A stretch of 47,329 nucleotides of DNA from positions 1 through 47,329 of IMG/VR virus record IMGVR_UViG_3300017818_000027, one strand, 5' to 3'. Shown here one piece after another: positions 35,986 through 42,933 of this stretch. The stretch comes from a virus. Each line of letters begins with the position of its first letter. The stretch's first letter is position 1. The notes under the pieces were generated by a model. It was not told where the DNA came from. It saw only the letters and a list, made by a program, of their open reading frames with translations, and made no database searches. A program made the translations under genes and the position numbers.

Positions 35986-36996
35986 ATGTTTAAGAAAGCG
36001 GCTGTCTTTACAGATATCCATTTTGGCCTTAAAGGCAATAGTAAGGTTCACAACGATGATTGTGAAAGATTTATAGACTGGTACATAGAACGTGCAAAAG
36101 AGCACGGTTGTGAAACTGGTATATTTTGTGGTGATTGGCACCACAACAGGAATAGTCTTAATCTTACAACTATGGATGCTACTATACGTTGTTTAGAAAA
36201 ACTTGGACAAGCATTTGAAAATTTTTATATGTTTGTTGGCAATCACGATTTGTACTACAAAGACAAACGTGATGTAAGTTCAACAGAGTTTGCAAGGCAT
36301 ATTCCAGGTATTACAGTAGTAGAAAATTTTACTGAAATTGAAGATGTAGCACTTGTTCCTTGGTTAGTTGGAGATGAGTGGCAAAAAATACAAAAATGTA
36401 AAGCCAAATATATGTTTGGTCATTTTGAATTACCTCATTTTTATATGAATGCTATGGTGCAAATGCCAGATCATGGTGATTTGAAGGCAGAACACTTTGT
36501 AAATCAAGAGTATGTGTTTAGCGGACATTTTCATAAACGTCAACGACAAGGAAAAATACATTATCTAGGTAATGCATTTCCGCACAACTATGCAGATGCA
36601 TGGGATGACAAACGCGGAATGATGGTGCTTGATAGAGAAAACAACGAAGAGCCTGTGTACATTGACTGGGAAGATTGTCCAAAATACAGAACAACTACAT
36701 TAAGCAAACTTCTAGACCCACAATCAGATGTTATCAAAGCTAATATGTATCTGCGTGTTACTATTGACGTTCCAATTAGCTACGAAGAAGCAAGTTTTAT
36801 TAAAGAAACTTATGTAAACAATTATGGATGTAGAGAAATAACACTAATTCCTGAAAAACAAATGGAAGAAATTAGTACAAACTTAGATATTACTAAGTTT
36901 GAAAGTGTTGATCAAATTGTTTCAAAAGAAATTGAAGCTATTGAAAGTGAACAATTTAATAAAAAAATGTTACTAGACATATACAACGAGTTATAA
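35986..36996 (+). CDS. 47: recombination endonuclease subunit gp47 (Mre11/SbcD-like)
   Basis: A 336-residue calcineurin-like metallophosphoesterase. All nuclease motifs are visible: DIHFG (Asp10, His12), GDWHHNR (Asp50, His52), GNHDLYY (Asn86, His87), GHFELPH (His146) and SGHFHKR (His181, His183), giving the two-metal centre. With gp46 it forms the T4-type nuclease/ATPase that resects DNA ends for recombination-dependent replication. Length matches T4 gp47 (339). AAGAGGAT precedes the ATG. The gp46 gene starts at the next base after its stop, so the two are co-translated. Confidence 0.96.
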   Translation: MFKKAAVFTDIHFGLKGNSKVHNDDCERFIDWYIERAKEHGCETGIFCGDWHHNRNSLNLTTMDATIRCLEKLGQAFENFYMFVGNHDLYYKDKRDVSSTEFARHIPGITVVENFTEIEDVALVPWLVGDEWQKIQKCKAKYMFGHFELPHFYMNAMVQMPDHGDLKAEHFVNQEYVFSGHFHKRQRQGKIHYLGNAFPHNYADAWDDKRGMMVLDRENNEEPVYIDWEDCPKYRTTTLSKLLDPQSDVIKANMYLRVTIDVPISYEEASFIKETYVNNYGCREITLIPEKQMEEISTNLDITKFESVDQIVSKEIEAIESEQFNKKMLLDIYNEL

Positions 36997-38769
36997 ATGC
37001 TAAAAATAAAAGATTTAACAGTAAAGAATTTTATGAGTGTGGGTAATCAAACCCAAGCTGTTGATTTTAACAAACAACAACTAACACTCGTGCTTGGTGA
37101 AAACTTAGATCAAGGAGGTGATGATTCTGGATCACGTAACGGTACAGGCAAAACTACAATAATCAATGCATTATCGTATGCACTGTATGGCCAAGCATTG
37201 ACCAACATCAAACGGAACAATCTTATTAATAAGACTAATTCTAAAGGGATGTTGGTCACCCTACATTTTGAGAAAGATGGACAAGACTACAGAATTGAGC
37301 GCGGACGCTCTCCCAATGTTTTGAAATTCTTTATCAATAATGAAGAGCAAGAACTAATTGATGAATCTCAAGGTGACAGCCGCAAGACCCAAGAGACTAT
37401 CAATAGCTTGCTAGGTATGAGTCACGATATGTTTAAACATATCGTGGCTCTTAATACCTATACTGAACCTTTTTTATCATTGCGGCAAAATGATCAACGT
37501 GCAATTATTGAACAACTTTTAGGCATTACAATACTAACTGAAAAAGCAGAAATACTTAAAGAACAGATCAAACAAACAAAAGATGCAATTACGGAAGAAA
37601 CTGCAAAAATTACAGGTATACAAACTGCTAACGAAAGAGTACAAAGTACTATCACTAGTTTACAAGGAACACAACGGGCTTGGCAAGCAAAGAAAAAAGC
37701 AGATGAAGAAAAACTTGCACAATCAATTGACGAACTAGAACATTTAGATATAGACAAAGAATTAGATGCACATGAAAAACTAGCCAATTGGACAGAAATG
37801 AACAATGCTATTATGGCTCTTAACAAAGAAAAAAGCACACTAGAGAGTGCATTACTACGTGCTAACAAGTCTGTGGAAAAAGCAGAAAAAGACATCGCAA
37901 ATCTAGAAGATGCTACTTGTTATACATGTGGACAAGCACTACATGATGATAAAAAAGCTGAATTAGAGACACGTAAAACTAAAGAACTAGAAGATGCACT
38001 TGCATACCAAACAGAAGTAGCAGACAAACTTGAAGATGTTGTTAAAGGACTAAATGAAATTGGTGATATTAACGGAAGACCTAACACATTTTACGAAAGT
38101 GCAAAAGAAGCATATGAGCATAGACAGAATGTTGATAGCTTAAAACAAGCATTAGAAAACAAAACCAACGAAGATGATCCGTATGCAGAGCAAATTAAAG
38201 AATTAGAAACAACTGCACTACAAGAAATAGATTGGCAGGCTGTAAACACACTAGATACATTTAAAGAACACCAAGAATTTTTATTAAAATTACTGACAAA
38301 CAAAGATAGTTTTATACGTAAGAAAATTATTGATCAGAATCTTGCATATTTGAACAATAGACTTACACATTATTTAGATAAACTAGGACTTCCTCATCAA
38401 GTTGAATTCCAAAATGATTTAAATGTACAAATTACACAACTTGGACAAGACTTAGACTTTGATAACTTGAGTCGAGGTGAGAGAAATAGACTTATACTTG
38501 GTATGAGCTTTTCATTCCGAGATGTATGGGAAAGTTTGTATCAAAATATTAACTTGTTGTTTATTGATGAGCTTATTGATAGTGGTATGGACACAGCTGG
38601 TGTAGAAAGTTCATTAGCAGTAATCAAGAAAATGGGTAGAGAATTACAGAAAAATGTATTCCTCATCTCACACAAAGATGAACTTGTAGGTAGAGTAAAT
38701 CATGTTATGAAAGTTATTAAAGAAAACGGATTTACATCGTATGAAAATGATATAGAGATAGTAGAATGA
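36997..38769 (+). CDS. 46: recombination endonuclease subunit gp46 (Rad50/SbcC-like)
   Basis: A 590-residue SMC-like ATPase. The nucleotide-binding loop is at residues 45-54 (GSRNGTGKTT). It is preceded by GEN (34-36) and an acidic Gly-rich insertion not found in ordinary Rad50 P-loops. Coiled coils flank a zinc hook CYTC (Cys308, Cys311). The C-terminal half has the signature NLSRGERNRL (about 489) and Walker B LLFIDELIDSG (about 520), then a switch His in LISHKDE. It works with gp47 in end resection. It starts directly after the gp47 stop and overlaps the next gene by ATGA. Confidence 0.95.
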   Translation: MLKIKDLTVKNFMSVGNQTQAVDFNKQQLTLVLGENLDQGGDDSGSRNGTGKTTIINALSYALYGQALTNIKRNNLINKTNSKGMLVTLHFEKDGQDYRIERGRSPNVLKFFINNEEQELIDESQGDSRKTQETINSLLGMSHDMFKHIVALNTYTEPFLSLRQNDQRAIIEQLLGITILTEKAEILKEQIKQTKDAITEETAKITGIQTANERVQSTITSLQGTQRAWQAKKKADEEKLAQSIDELEHLDIDKELDAHEKLANWTEMNNAIMALNKEKSTLESALLRANKSVEKAEKDIANLEDATCYTCGQALHDDKKAELETRKTKELEDALAYQTEVADKLEDVVKGLNEIGDINGRPNTFYESAKEAYEHRQNVDSLKQALENKTNEDDPYAEQIKELETTALQEIDWQAVNTLDTFKEHQEFLLKLLTNKDSFIRKKIIDQNLAYLNNRLTHYLDKLGLPHQVEFQNDLNVQITQLGQDLDFDNLSRGERNRLILGMSFSFRDVWESLYQNINLLFIDELIDSGMDTAGVESSLAVIKKMGRELQKNVFLISHKDELVGRVNHVMKVIKENGFTSYENDIEIVE

Positions 38770-39032
38770 GTAAAGATGTAGTTGTATCAAACTGTTTAGG
38801 TGAAGAAGCAACTCCTATAGATCGCCTCTATGGCGATTTGCACGGAAAATATTTTGTTGTACAAAAAGACTTTACACATTACAAAGGCAAAATTCATAAA
38901 AAAGGCACACTAGTAAAAGGACTTGACGGCAATAGGTTTAGAAGCCATTGTTTTGTAACAGATGATAACCGTTGGTTTGACCGTTGTGGTATGCCAATAG
39001 CAAAACCTTCTAATTTAGTGAACGATGAGTGA
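38766..39032 (+). CDS. small conserved-looking phage protein, unknown function
   Basis: An 88-residue protein that I do not recognise. It overlaps the gp46 stop codon by 4 nt (ATGA) and the next gene by 8 nt, which supports real, coupled translation. The middle (YFVVQKDFTHYKGKIHKKGT) is basic and beta-like, reminiscent of small SH3-like barrels. The end has DRCGMPIAKPSNL and two cysteines (SHCF and RCG) that could bind metal. Its position in the recombination operon suggests an early or DNA-metabolism role; this is an inference only. Confidence 0.65.
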   Translation: MSKDVVVSNCLGEEATPIDRLYGDLHGKYFVVQKDFTHYKGKIHKKGTLVKGLDGNRFRSHCFVTDDNRWFDRCGMPIAKPSNLVNDE

Positions 39033-39243
39033 TATAACAGACGACATACATGACCAATTGACAAAGGCATACTTAGAATACTTCAAGGCAAATGAAAAGT
39101 TTGAAGCACGTAACTCAGTGAGAACGCACAAAGAAGTACGAAGATGGTTAAGAACTATCCGTACTTTAGCTAAAACACGGATGGAAGAGATTCATGTGCA
39201 TCATAACACAACTCGAAAAACCAAATCAGACGTAGATTCTTAA
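39025..39243 (+). CDS. small basic helical protein, unknown function
   Basis: A 72-residue protein, almost wholly helical by eye (LTKAYLEYFKANEKFEARNS, then RRWLRTIRTLAKTRMEEI), with a net basic centre and a short disordered tail. Such proteins recur in T4-like phages downstream of gene 46 and remain uncharacterised. It overlaps the upstream gene by 8 nt in another frame. It could bind nucleic acid or a protein partner. No catalytic motif is seen. Confidence 0.65.
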   Translation: MSDITDDIHDQLTKAYLEYFKANEKFEARNSVRTHKEVRRWLRTIRTLAKTRMEEIHVHHNTTRKTKSDVDS

Positions 39244-39263
39244 TAGGCCAGGGTAAGTACCAC

Positions 39264-39698
39264 ATGCAATGGACTTATCAAGGAAAACAAGTGACAGAAA
39301 TACCAGAAGGTATTGAAGGATTTGTTTACTTGATAACAAATCTTACAAATAATAAAAAGTATATAGGCAAAAAACTAGCAAAGTTTAAAAAAACCCGTCC
39401 TCCATTAAAAGGACGGAAAAATAAACGCAGATCTAAGGTAGAATCAGATTGGAGAGACTATTGGGGATCTTCAGATAAACTAATAGCAGACGTAGAACAA
39501 CTAGGCCAAGACAAATTTAGCAGGGAAATACTGTATTATTGTAAAAGTAGAGGCGAATTATCATATTTAGAGGCTAAAGAACAGTTTGCCCGTGAAGTAT
39601 TGTTGAGTGATGAGTATTATAACGGGATTATTAATGTAAGGGTAGGCGGTTCTAAGATTTTAAGAGAAAATTTAAAGGCACACAAGGACACTGTTTGA
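39264..39698 (+). CDS. GIY-YIG family endonuclease
   Basis: A 144-residue protein with a single GIY-YIG nuclease domain. The GIY element is GFVYLIT (Tyr22) and the YIG element is KKYIGKK (33-35). Conserved YWGSS (67-71) and an ELSYLEAKEQF helix with candidate catalytic Glu104/Glu107 follow. The basic stretch at 41-58 (RPPLKGRKNKRRSK) probably contacts DNA. There is no separate DNA-binding domain, so it may be a Seg- or Hef-like free-standing or a structure-specific nuclease. It is the last protein gene of the early operon and abuts the structured RNA region. The first ATG (39264) follows GGGTAAG; a second ATG lies two codons away. Confidence 0.85.
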   Translation: MQWTYQGKQVTEIPEGIEGFVYLITNLTNNKKYIGKKLAKFKKTRPPLKGRKNKRRSKVESDWRDYWGSSDKLIADVEQLGQDKFSREILYYCKSRGELSYLEAKEQFAREVLLSDEYYNGIINVRVGGSKILRENLKAHKDTV

Positions 39699-40006
39699 TC
39701 TAGATAGCTAGATCCACCTTGAGTAGCAGGAAACTGCATCAGAACTGGTGAGTCCAACAGGCTGTATGCTACGAAAACCCCTTAGCACTAGGAACGAAGC
39801 GGGGGATAGCACTTTAATTTATAAAGTGTGATGTCGACGTAGGTTGGGAAAGGTTAGAGCCCAGTAGCATAGTCAAATACCTACTTCCGATCTCGGCTGA
39901 GCGAACTCACATGAAGTTTTCGAGATGATGGAACCGCTAGTAGGTTCCGTCTGACTAAACAATCTACATGAAGTTACAACAATATCACTACGTGATATTG
40001 CTTTTT
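39697..40006 (+). ncRNA. structured non-coding RNA of unknown family (candidate)
   Basis: This 300-base stretch has no convincing ORF. Its G+C is about 47% by my count (39721-39960) against about 35% around it, a known sign of structured RNA in AT-rich genomes. Possible helices: 39697-39703 with 39708-39714 (7 bp); 39726-39729 with 39734-39737 closed by a GAAA tetraloop; 39810-39816 with 39822-39828; 39890-39895 with 39921-39926. Longer-range pairings are 39765-39772 with 39864-39871 (8 bp) and 39879-39885 with 39939-39945 (7 bp). The last competes with 39839-39844 pairing to 39879-39884. The unit ends in an intrinsic terminator. It is not tRNA, tmRNA, RNase P RNA or SRP RNA by their hallmark motifs, and I see no complete group I or II intron core. 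Confidence 0.65.
39980..40006 (+). terminator. strong intrinsic terminator
   Basis: Nine-base-pair stem CAATATCAC / GTGATATTG (39980-39988 with 39992-40000), a 3-nt loop, then CTTTTT. It closes the early operon and structured RNA and insulates the late genes that start at 40098. Confidence 0.88.
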
Positions 40007-40041
40007 AATTAAATAGTTTAGTTTGAGCGCAAGCGAAAACT

Positions 40042-40062
40042 TATATCTACGAAGTAGATATA
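40042..40062 (+). repeat. perfect inverted repeat before a late promoter
   Basis: TATATCTAC, GAA, GTAGATATA: a 9-bp perfect palindrome with a 3-nt loop and no U-run after it, so it is not a typical terminator. It ends at the first base of the late promoter octamer at 40062-40069. Confidence 0.6.
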
Positions 40063-40069
40063 CTAAATA
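40062..40069 (+). promoter_or_regulatory. late promoter variant ACTAAATA
   Basis: ACTAAATACAC lies about 29 nt before the ATG at 40098 and is identical to the octamer before the gp48/54 gene. It would start the late transcript just past the palindrome. Confidence 0.55.
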
Positions 40070-40097
40070 CACTTATAAAACGTTTTAGGATGATAAC

Positions 40098-40745
40098 ATG
40101 CGTGTAACAGATATTACAGAACAACAAATCAACGAAGCACCAACTAGTAGACTTGGAAATTTCGCCAAAAAAATAGGTGCAAAAGCCGCAGGTGCTGTAG
40201 GTATGTCAGGAACAGCTGGACGACTTGGTGGCGGTGCAGAAGTAGGAACAAAAGCAAACGAATTATACAAATCACTTGCAAGATGGCAAGGTATTAACGG
40301 CAAAAATGATAAAAACATGACAGCGGCTGATGTTAAAGCATGGGCGGCTCAGGACAAAGTTAATGTAAGCGCAGTTCAAATGCCAAATGGTGTACTTCCT
40401 AAAAATAAATTAATGGATATTATGAAAAAAGTTGCGGCTAGTGAATTAACTGGCGGTAACGTAGGTGCAGAACCGGCATCTAAAGCGCAGGCCACACCGC
40501 AGAGCGGTGGTGGAGGAGCTATTAGCAAAGCAATTGACGCCCTACAAAAAACAACAGGTAAGGCTGGTGTAAACAATACTCCGGGTAATGCAGTTCCTGC
40601 ATCTGATGAAGCAGGTTCAAAAGCAAATCAACAACCTGCAAACGTTAAAGATTTAAAAAACAAAGAAGGTATTCCACCTAACATTCAAACTATGTTAGAT
40701 AAACTTACTCCTACAGAGAAAAAAGCACTTGCAGGAGCAATATAA
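40098..40745 (+). CDS. candidate encapsidated (internal) virion protein
   Basis: A 215-residue protein, Ala/Lys/Gly-rich with no recognised domain. The N-terminus MRVTDITEQQINEAPTSR ends in INE followed by Ala (residues 11-14). This fits the (I/L)-x-E cleavage rule of the T4 gp21 prohead protease and the short N-terminal capsid-targeting peptides of T4 internal proteins. The centre (NKNMTAADVKAWAAQDKVNV-like) is helical and the C-terminal third is a disordered linker. AGGATG precedes the ATG, with a late promoter at 40062. Its stop overlaps the start of the next gene (TAATG), suggesting a shared function. Packaging is inferred from the motif. Confidence 0.65.
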   Translation: MRVTDITEQQINEAPTSRLGNFAKKIGAKAAGAVGMSGTAGRLGGGAEVGTKANELYKSLARWQGINGKNDKNMTAADVKAWAAQDKVNVSAVQMPNGVLPKNKLMDIMKKVAASELTGGNVGAEPASKAQATPQSGGGGAISKAIDALQKTTGKAGVNNTPGNAVPASDEAGSKANQQPANVKDLKNKEGIPPNIQTMLDKLTPTEKKALAGAI

Positions 40746-42700
40746 TGCAACTAGGCGAAGTAACAAACTATAATTTACGTTCACAAACGATATTAAATGA
40801 AAGTTGGCAAGATCTAACAGAAAGCCAACGCTTGTATATAGGCCGTTGGGAAAAAGAATTATGGCCTTTGTTAGAAGAATACACAAAACAAATTAATGAA
40901 GCAACACTAACTGTTGATCAAATTGAAGCAATCTTCAAAGGTGCTGAATCGCAAGCAATGGCTGGCGGTGACAATAAGAATATCCTTGGCAAAGCAGGAT
41001 CGGCCGCAGGGGCAGTAGCTAAACTTCCAATTGACATTGCAAAAAAAGTAGATGCAAAAATAAATGAACTAGGCAAAGCCGCAAAAAATGCTGGTCCAGT
41101 AAAAAACATGGACAAAAAATTTAATGATCTCAAAGCAGACATTATGGCAAACAAGCCAGACAGTAAAGTTGTACAAGGTATTGTTAAAGTAAGTGACTGG
41201 GCAAAAGCAAATCCAGGCAAGGCAAGTATTGCAGTTGGTATTCTAACAGCTATTGCGGCATTCGCAGGTGGACCAATGGGCGGTGCGGCCGCTGGTTTAA
41301 TACTACGTTCAACAAATGAATTATTAAAAGGTGAAGATTTATCTTCGGCAATAGGAAAGTCTGTTAAAACTGCCGCTTACGGTGCTCTTGCTGGCTGGGC
41401 ACTTCAAGGTATTGGTGACTGGTTAGAAGGATTGCGATTTGATGCAGTACCTTATGAAAAAGCACCTGGACTAACAACTATGGAAGTTGGATTTCAAAAA
41501 ACTTTAGAAGTTCCGGGATTTAAAGCAGTTGATACACTAGGTAGTATTATAGTTCCAGAAGACCGTGTTGGAGAATTTACTCAATTACTTGACGCAATGA
41601 AAGATGCAACAGCCGCAACAGGTAGCACAACTGATCCTGCGGCACTAGATGCATTTAGTCAACTTAAAAACTTTGTAGATGGCTTTGATAAAGGAGAATT
41701 TATCAAAGATATGAATCTTGCAAACGAAGTAGCACAAGAAATTGCCGCACAAAATGATGCATTCTTACAAAACTTAACTGCCGCTAATAGTGCTATTGCC
41801 GCAGTTGCACAAGGTAGTATACAAGGTGCAGGAGAAAAAGGTGCATTTAAAATTGGCGGTGACGAAGTTAAGCCTGGAGATGTTGTAACAAGTGCGGCAG
41901 GTAATAAAAAGGTTGCAGGTGTAGATAGTAAAGCAACAACAACTGATCCTAGCAATTTAGCTGGCAGAGCTAAAATTATGAAAGCGGCAGACGAATCAGT
42001 TGATATGGAAACAGAATTTGAACGTTTCTTAGCAGAAGCTGGAGTAATGGACAAAATTAAATCTGGTGTCAAATCAGCCGCTGGCGCAGTAGCAGGCGGT
42101 GCAAAAGCTGTTGGTAAAGAATTAGGTAACAAAGTTACATACAACAAACTTATGAAACAGTGGAAAGGAGCAGGGGAACCTGCCGACACTGCAAGTATTA
42201 TGAATATATTACAAGATGCTGGACTAACTAACGACCAAATTGCAAACATAGGACAGGAAGCCAAAGTAGATCTTGGTAAGCCTAGTGAGCAACCTAAAGC
42301 AAGTGAACCGGCAACAGCAAGTGAACCAGCACCAAGTGGTGAACAACCATCAAACACAGCAACCCAACCAACAGGAGATACTAAAGTGGAACCATCAGAA
42401 ATCCAAAAAGGTGATACAAGAGAAGTAAACGGAAAAACTTACAAATGGATGGGAGCTCTTTGGGTAGACACAGCAACAAACAAACCTATTGGAATTTTGC
42501 CTTCAATGAAAGCAGGACTTCCTAATCCAAAATTAGATCCTATTATACAAGCCGCTAAAAACGATCCAGAACTAGCAAAATTAATAAAAGCACAAGTGAC
42601 TTCAAAAGGTGTAGAAGCAGGCTCAGCAGGCGCACAACAAGCCGCACAAGCTGGTGTACAAGGTACTGAAAAACTTGATGCAAAAGGTGTAAGTACTTAA
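40745..42700 (+). CDS. candidate internal/ejected virion protein with hydrophobic segment
   Basis: A 651-residue Ala/Lys/Asp-rich protein with no recognised family. Four (I/L)-x-E-(A/S) sites that fit T4-type prohead protease cleavage are visible: LNES (17-20), LTES (24-27), INEA (50-53) and LAEA (429-432). The last sits in FERFLAEAGVM, very like T4 capsid-targeting peptides, as if two processed units had been fused. A Gly/Ala-rich hydrophobic stretch (ASIAVGILTAIAAFAGGPMG) at about residues 158-190 could be membrane-active. A Pro/Ser/Glu-rich linker lies at about 510-555, followed by KTYKWMGALWVDTATNKPIG. Its stop codon overlaps, tail to tail, the stop of the gp26 extension. Confidence 0.65.
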   Translation: MQLGEVTNYNLRSQTILNESWQDLTESQRLYIGRWEKELWPLLEEYTKQINEATLTVDQIEAIFKGAESQAMAGGDNKNILGKAGSAAGAVAKLPIDIAKKVDAKINELGKAAKNAGPVKNMDKKFNDLKADIMANKPDSKVVQGIVKVSDWAKANPGKASIAVGILTAIAAFAGGPMGGAAAGLILRSTNELLKGEDLSSAIGKSVKTAAYGALAGWALQGIGDWLEGLRFDAVPYEKAPGLTTMEVGFQKTLEVPGFKAVDTLGSIIVPEDRVGEFTQLLDAMKDATAATGSTTDPAALDAFSQLKNFVDGFDKGEFIKDMNLANEVAQEIAAQNDAFLQNLTAANSAIAAVAQGSIQGAGEKGAFKIGGDEVKPGDVVTSAAGNKKVAGVDSKATTTDPSNLAGRAKIMKAADESVDMETEFERFLAEAGVMDKIKSGVKSAAGAVAGGAKAVGKELGNKVTYNKLMKQWKGAGEPADTASIMNILQDAGLTNDQIANIGQEAKVDLGKPSEQPKASEPATASEPAPSGEQPSNTATQPTGDTKVEPSEIQKGDTREVNGKTYKWMGALWVDTATNKPIGILPSMKAGLPNPKLDPIIQAAKNDPELAKLIKAQVTSKGVEAGSAGAQQAAQAGVQGTEKLDAKGVST

Positions 42701-42927
42701 AAGAAAGGCTGTCCGGTCTTTTTTGTTGTTTCTAAATTTTCTTTAATTAATTCAGCTATTATTTTTCTATCTTCAGGTTCCATCATAAATGCTTCTTCTA
42801 GTGTGATGCTTCCTCGCATGTGCCACATCATACGCATAATATCAGATTTTAGCTGTTTGCTTTGCCCTTCAAGATTTTTTACTTCTTGTAGGATCTGTTC
42901 AACGGGCCACTGAACGATCCTTACGCG
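42697..42927 (-). CDS. gp51-like -1 frame extension of gp26 (frameshift product)
   Basis: This 76-codon frame follows gp26 in the -1 frame and has no ATG, GTG or TTG near its start; the first ATG (42837) would delete its first 30 codons. The sequence (VQWPVEQILQEVKNL, then IMRMMWHMRGSITLEEAF and DRKIIAELIKENLE) has a clear coiled-coil start and a MMWHMRGSITLEEA motif, and looks fully coding. It is joined to gp26 by the frameshift signal at 42891-42933, giving a fusion of about 378 residues (302 of gp26 plus 76). In T4, gene 51 (hub assembly catalyst) follows gene 26. Identity with gp51 is by position only. Confidence 0.8.
   Translation of the reverse strand, partial: RVRIVQWPVEQILQEVKNLEGQSKQLKSDIMRMMWHMRGSITLEEAFMMEPEDRKIIAELIKENLETTKKTGQPFF
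42699..42726. terminator. weak possible bidirectional terminator
   Basis: An A-rich arm, GG, a 4-nt loop, CC and a T-rich arm (AAAAGA...TCTTTTTT) lie where the two convergent genes meet. The stem has an internal mismatch and few G-C pairs, so this is only a possibility. Confidence 0.25.
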
Positions 42928-42933
42928 AAAAAA
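42891..42933 (-). promoter_or_regulatory. programmed -1 ribosomal frameshift signal
   Basis: On the minus strand: the slippery heptamer T-TTT-TTC (42933-42927) in the gp26 frame; a 6-nt spacer GCGTAA containing the gp26 stop (42926-42921); then the hairpin GGATCGTTCA / TGAAC-A-GATCC (42920-42911 with 42901-42891), a 10-bp stem with one bulged A and a 9-nt loop. The loop GCCC could also pair with a GGGC about 27 nt downstream to form a pseudoknot. Phage P2 uses a near-identical TTTTTTG heptamer in its tail chaperone genes E/E'. Confidence 0.85.

Noticed and set aside
39744-39778. Hammerhead-ribozyme-like CTGGTGAG ... CGAAAA on plus.
   Set aside because: The core CTGATGA has a changed essential A, stem II does not pair properly, and stems I and III are missing.
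39880-39906. Minus-strand match to the glutamine (glnA-type) riboswitch core: GTTCG followed by CGGAAGTAGG.
   Set aside because: No minus-strand gene lies downstream, the terminator reads on plus, and one invariant-looking base differs. Probably coincidence within a plus-strand RNA.
39700-39960. Group I intron, tmRNA, RNase P RNA or tRNA in the gene-free stretch.
   Set aside because: None of the hallmark core strings or a CCA-ending acceptor/T-arm could be found, and no split gene flanks the region.
39968-40015. 14-codon ORF (MKLQQYHYVILLFN) across the terminator.
   Set aside because: Too short, has no ribosome site, and its sequence is dictated by the terminator stem.
42697-42837. Independent 46-residue gene starting at the ATG at 42837.
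   Set aside because: The frame is coding-like for 30 codons before this ATG, no ribosome site precedes it, and a full frameshift signal joins it to gp26.
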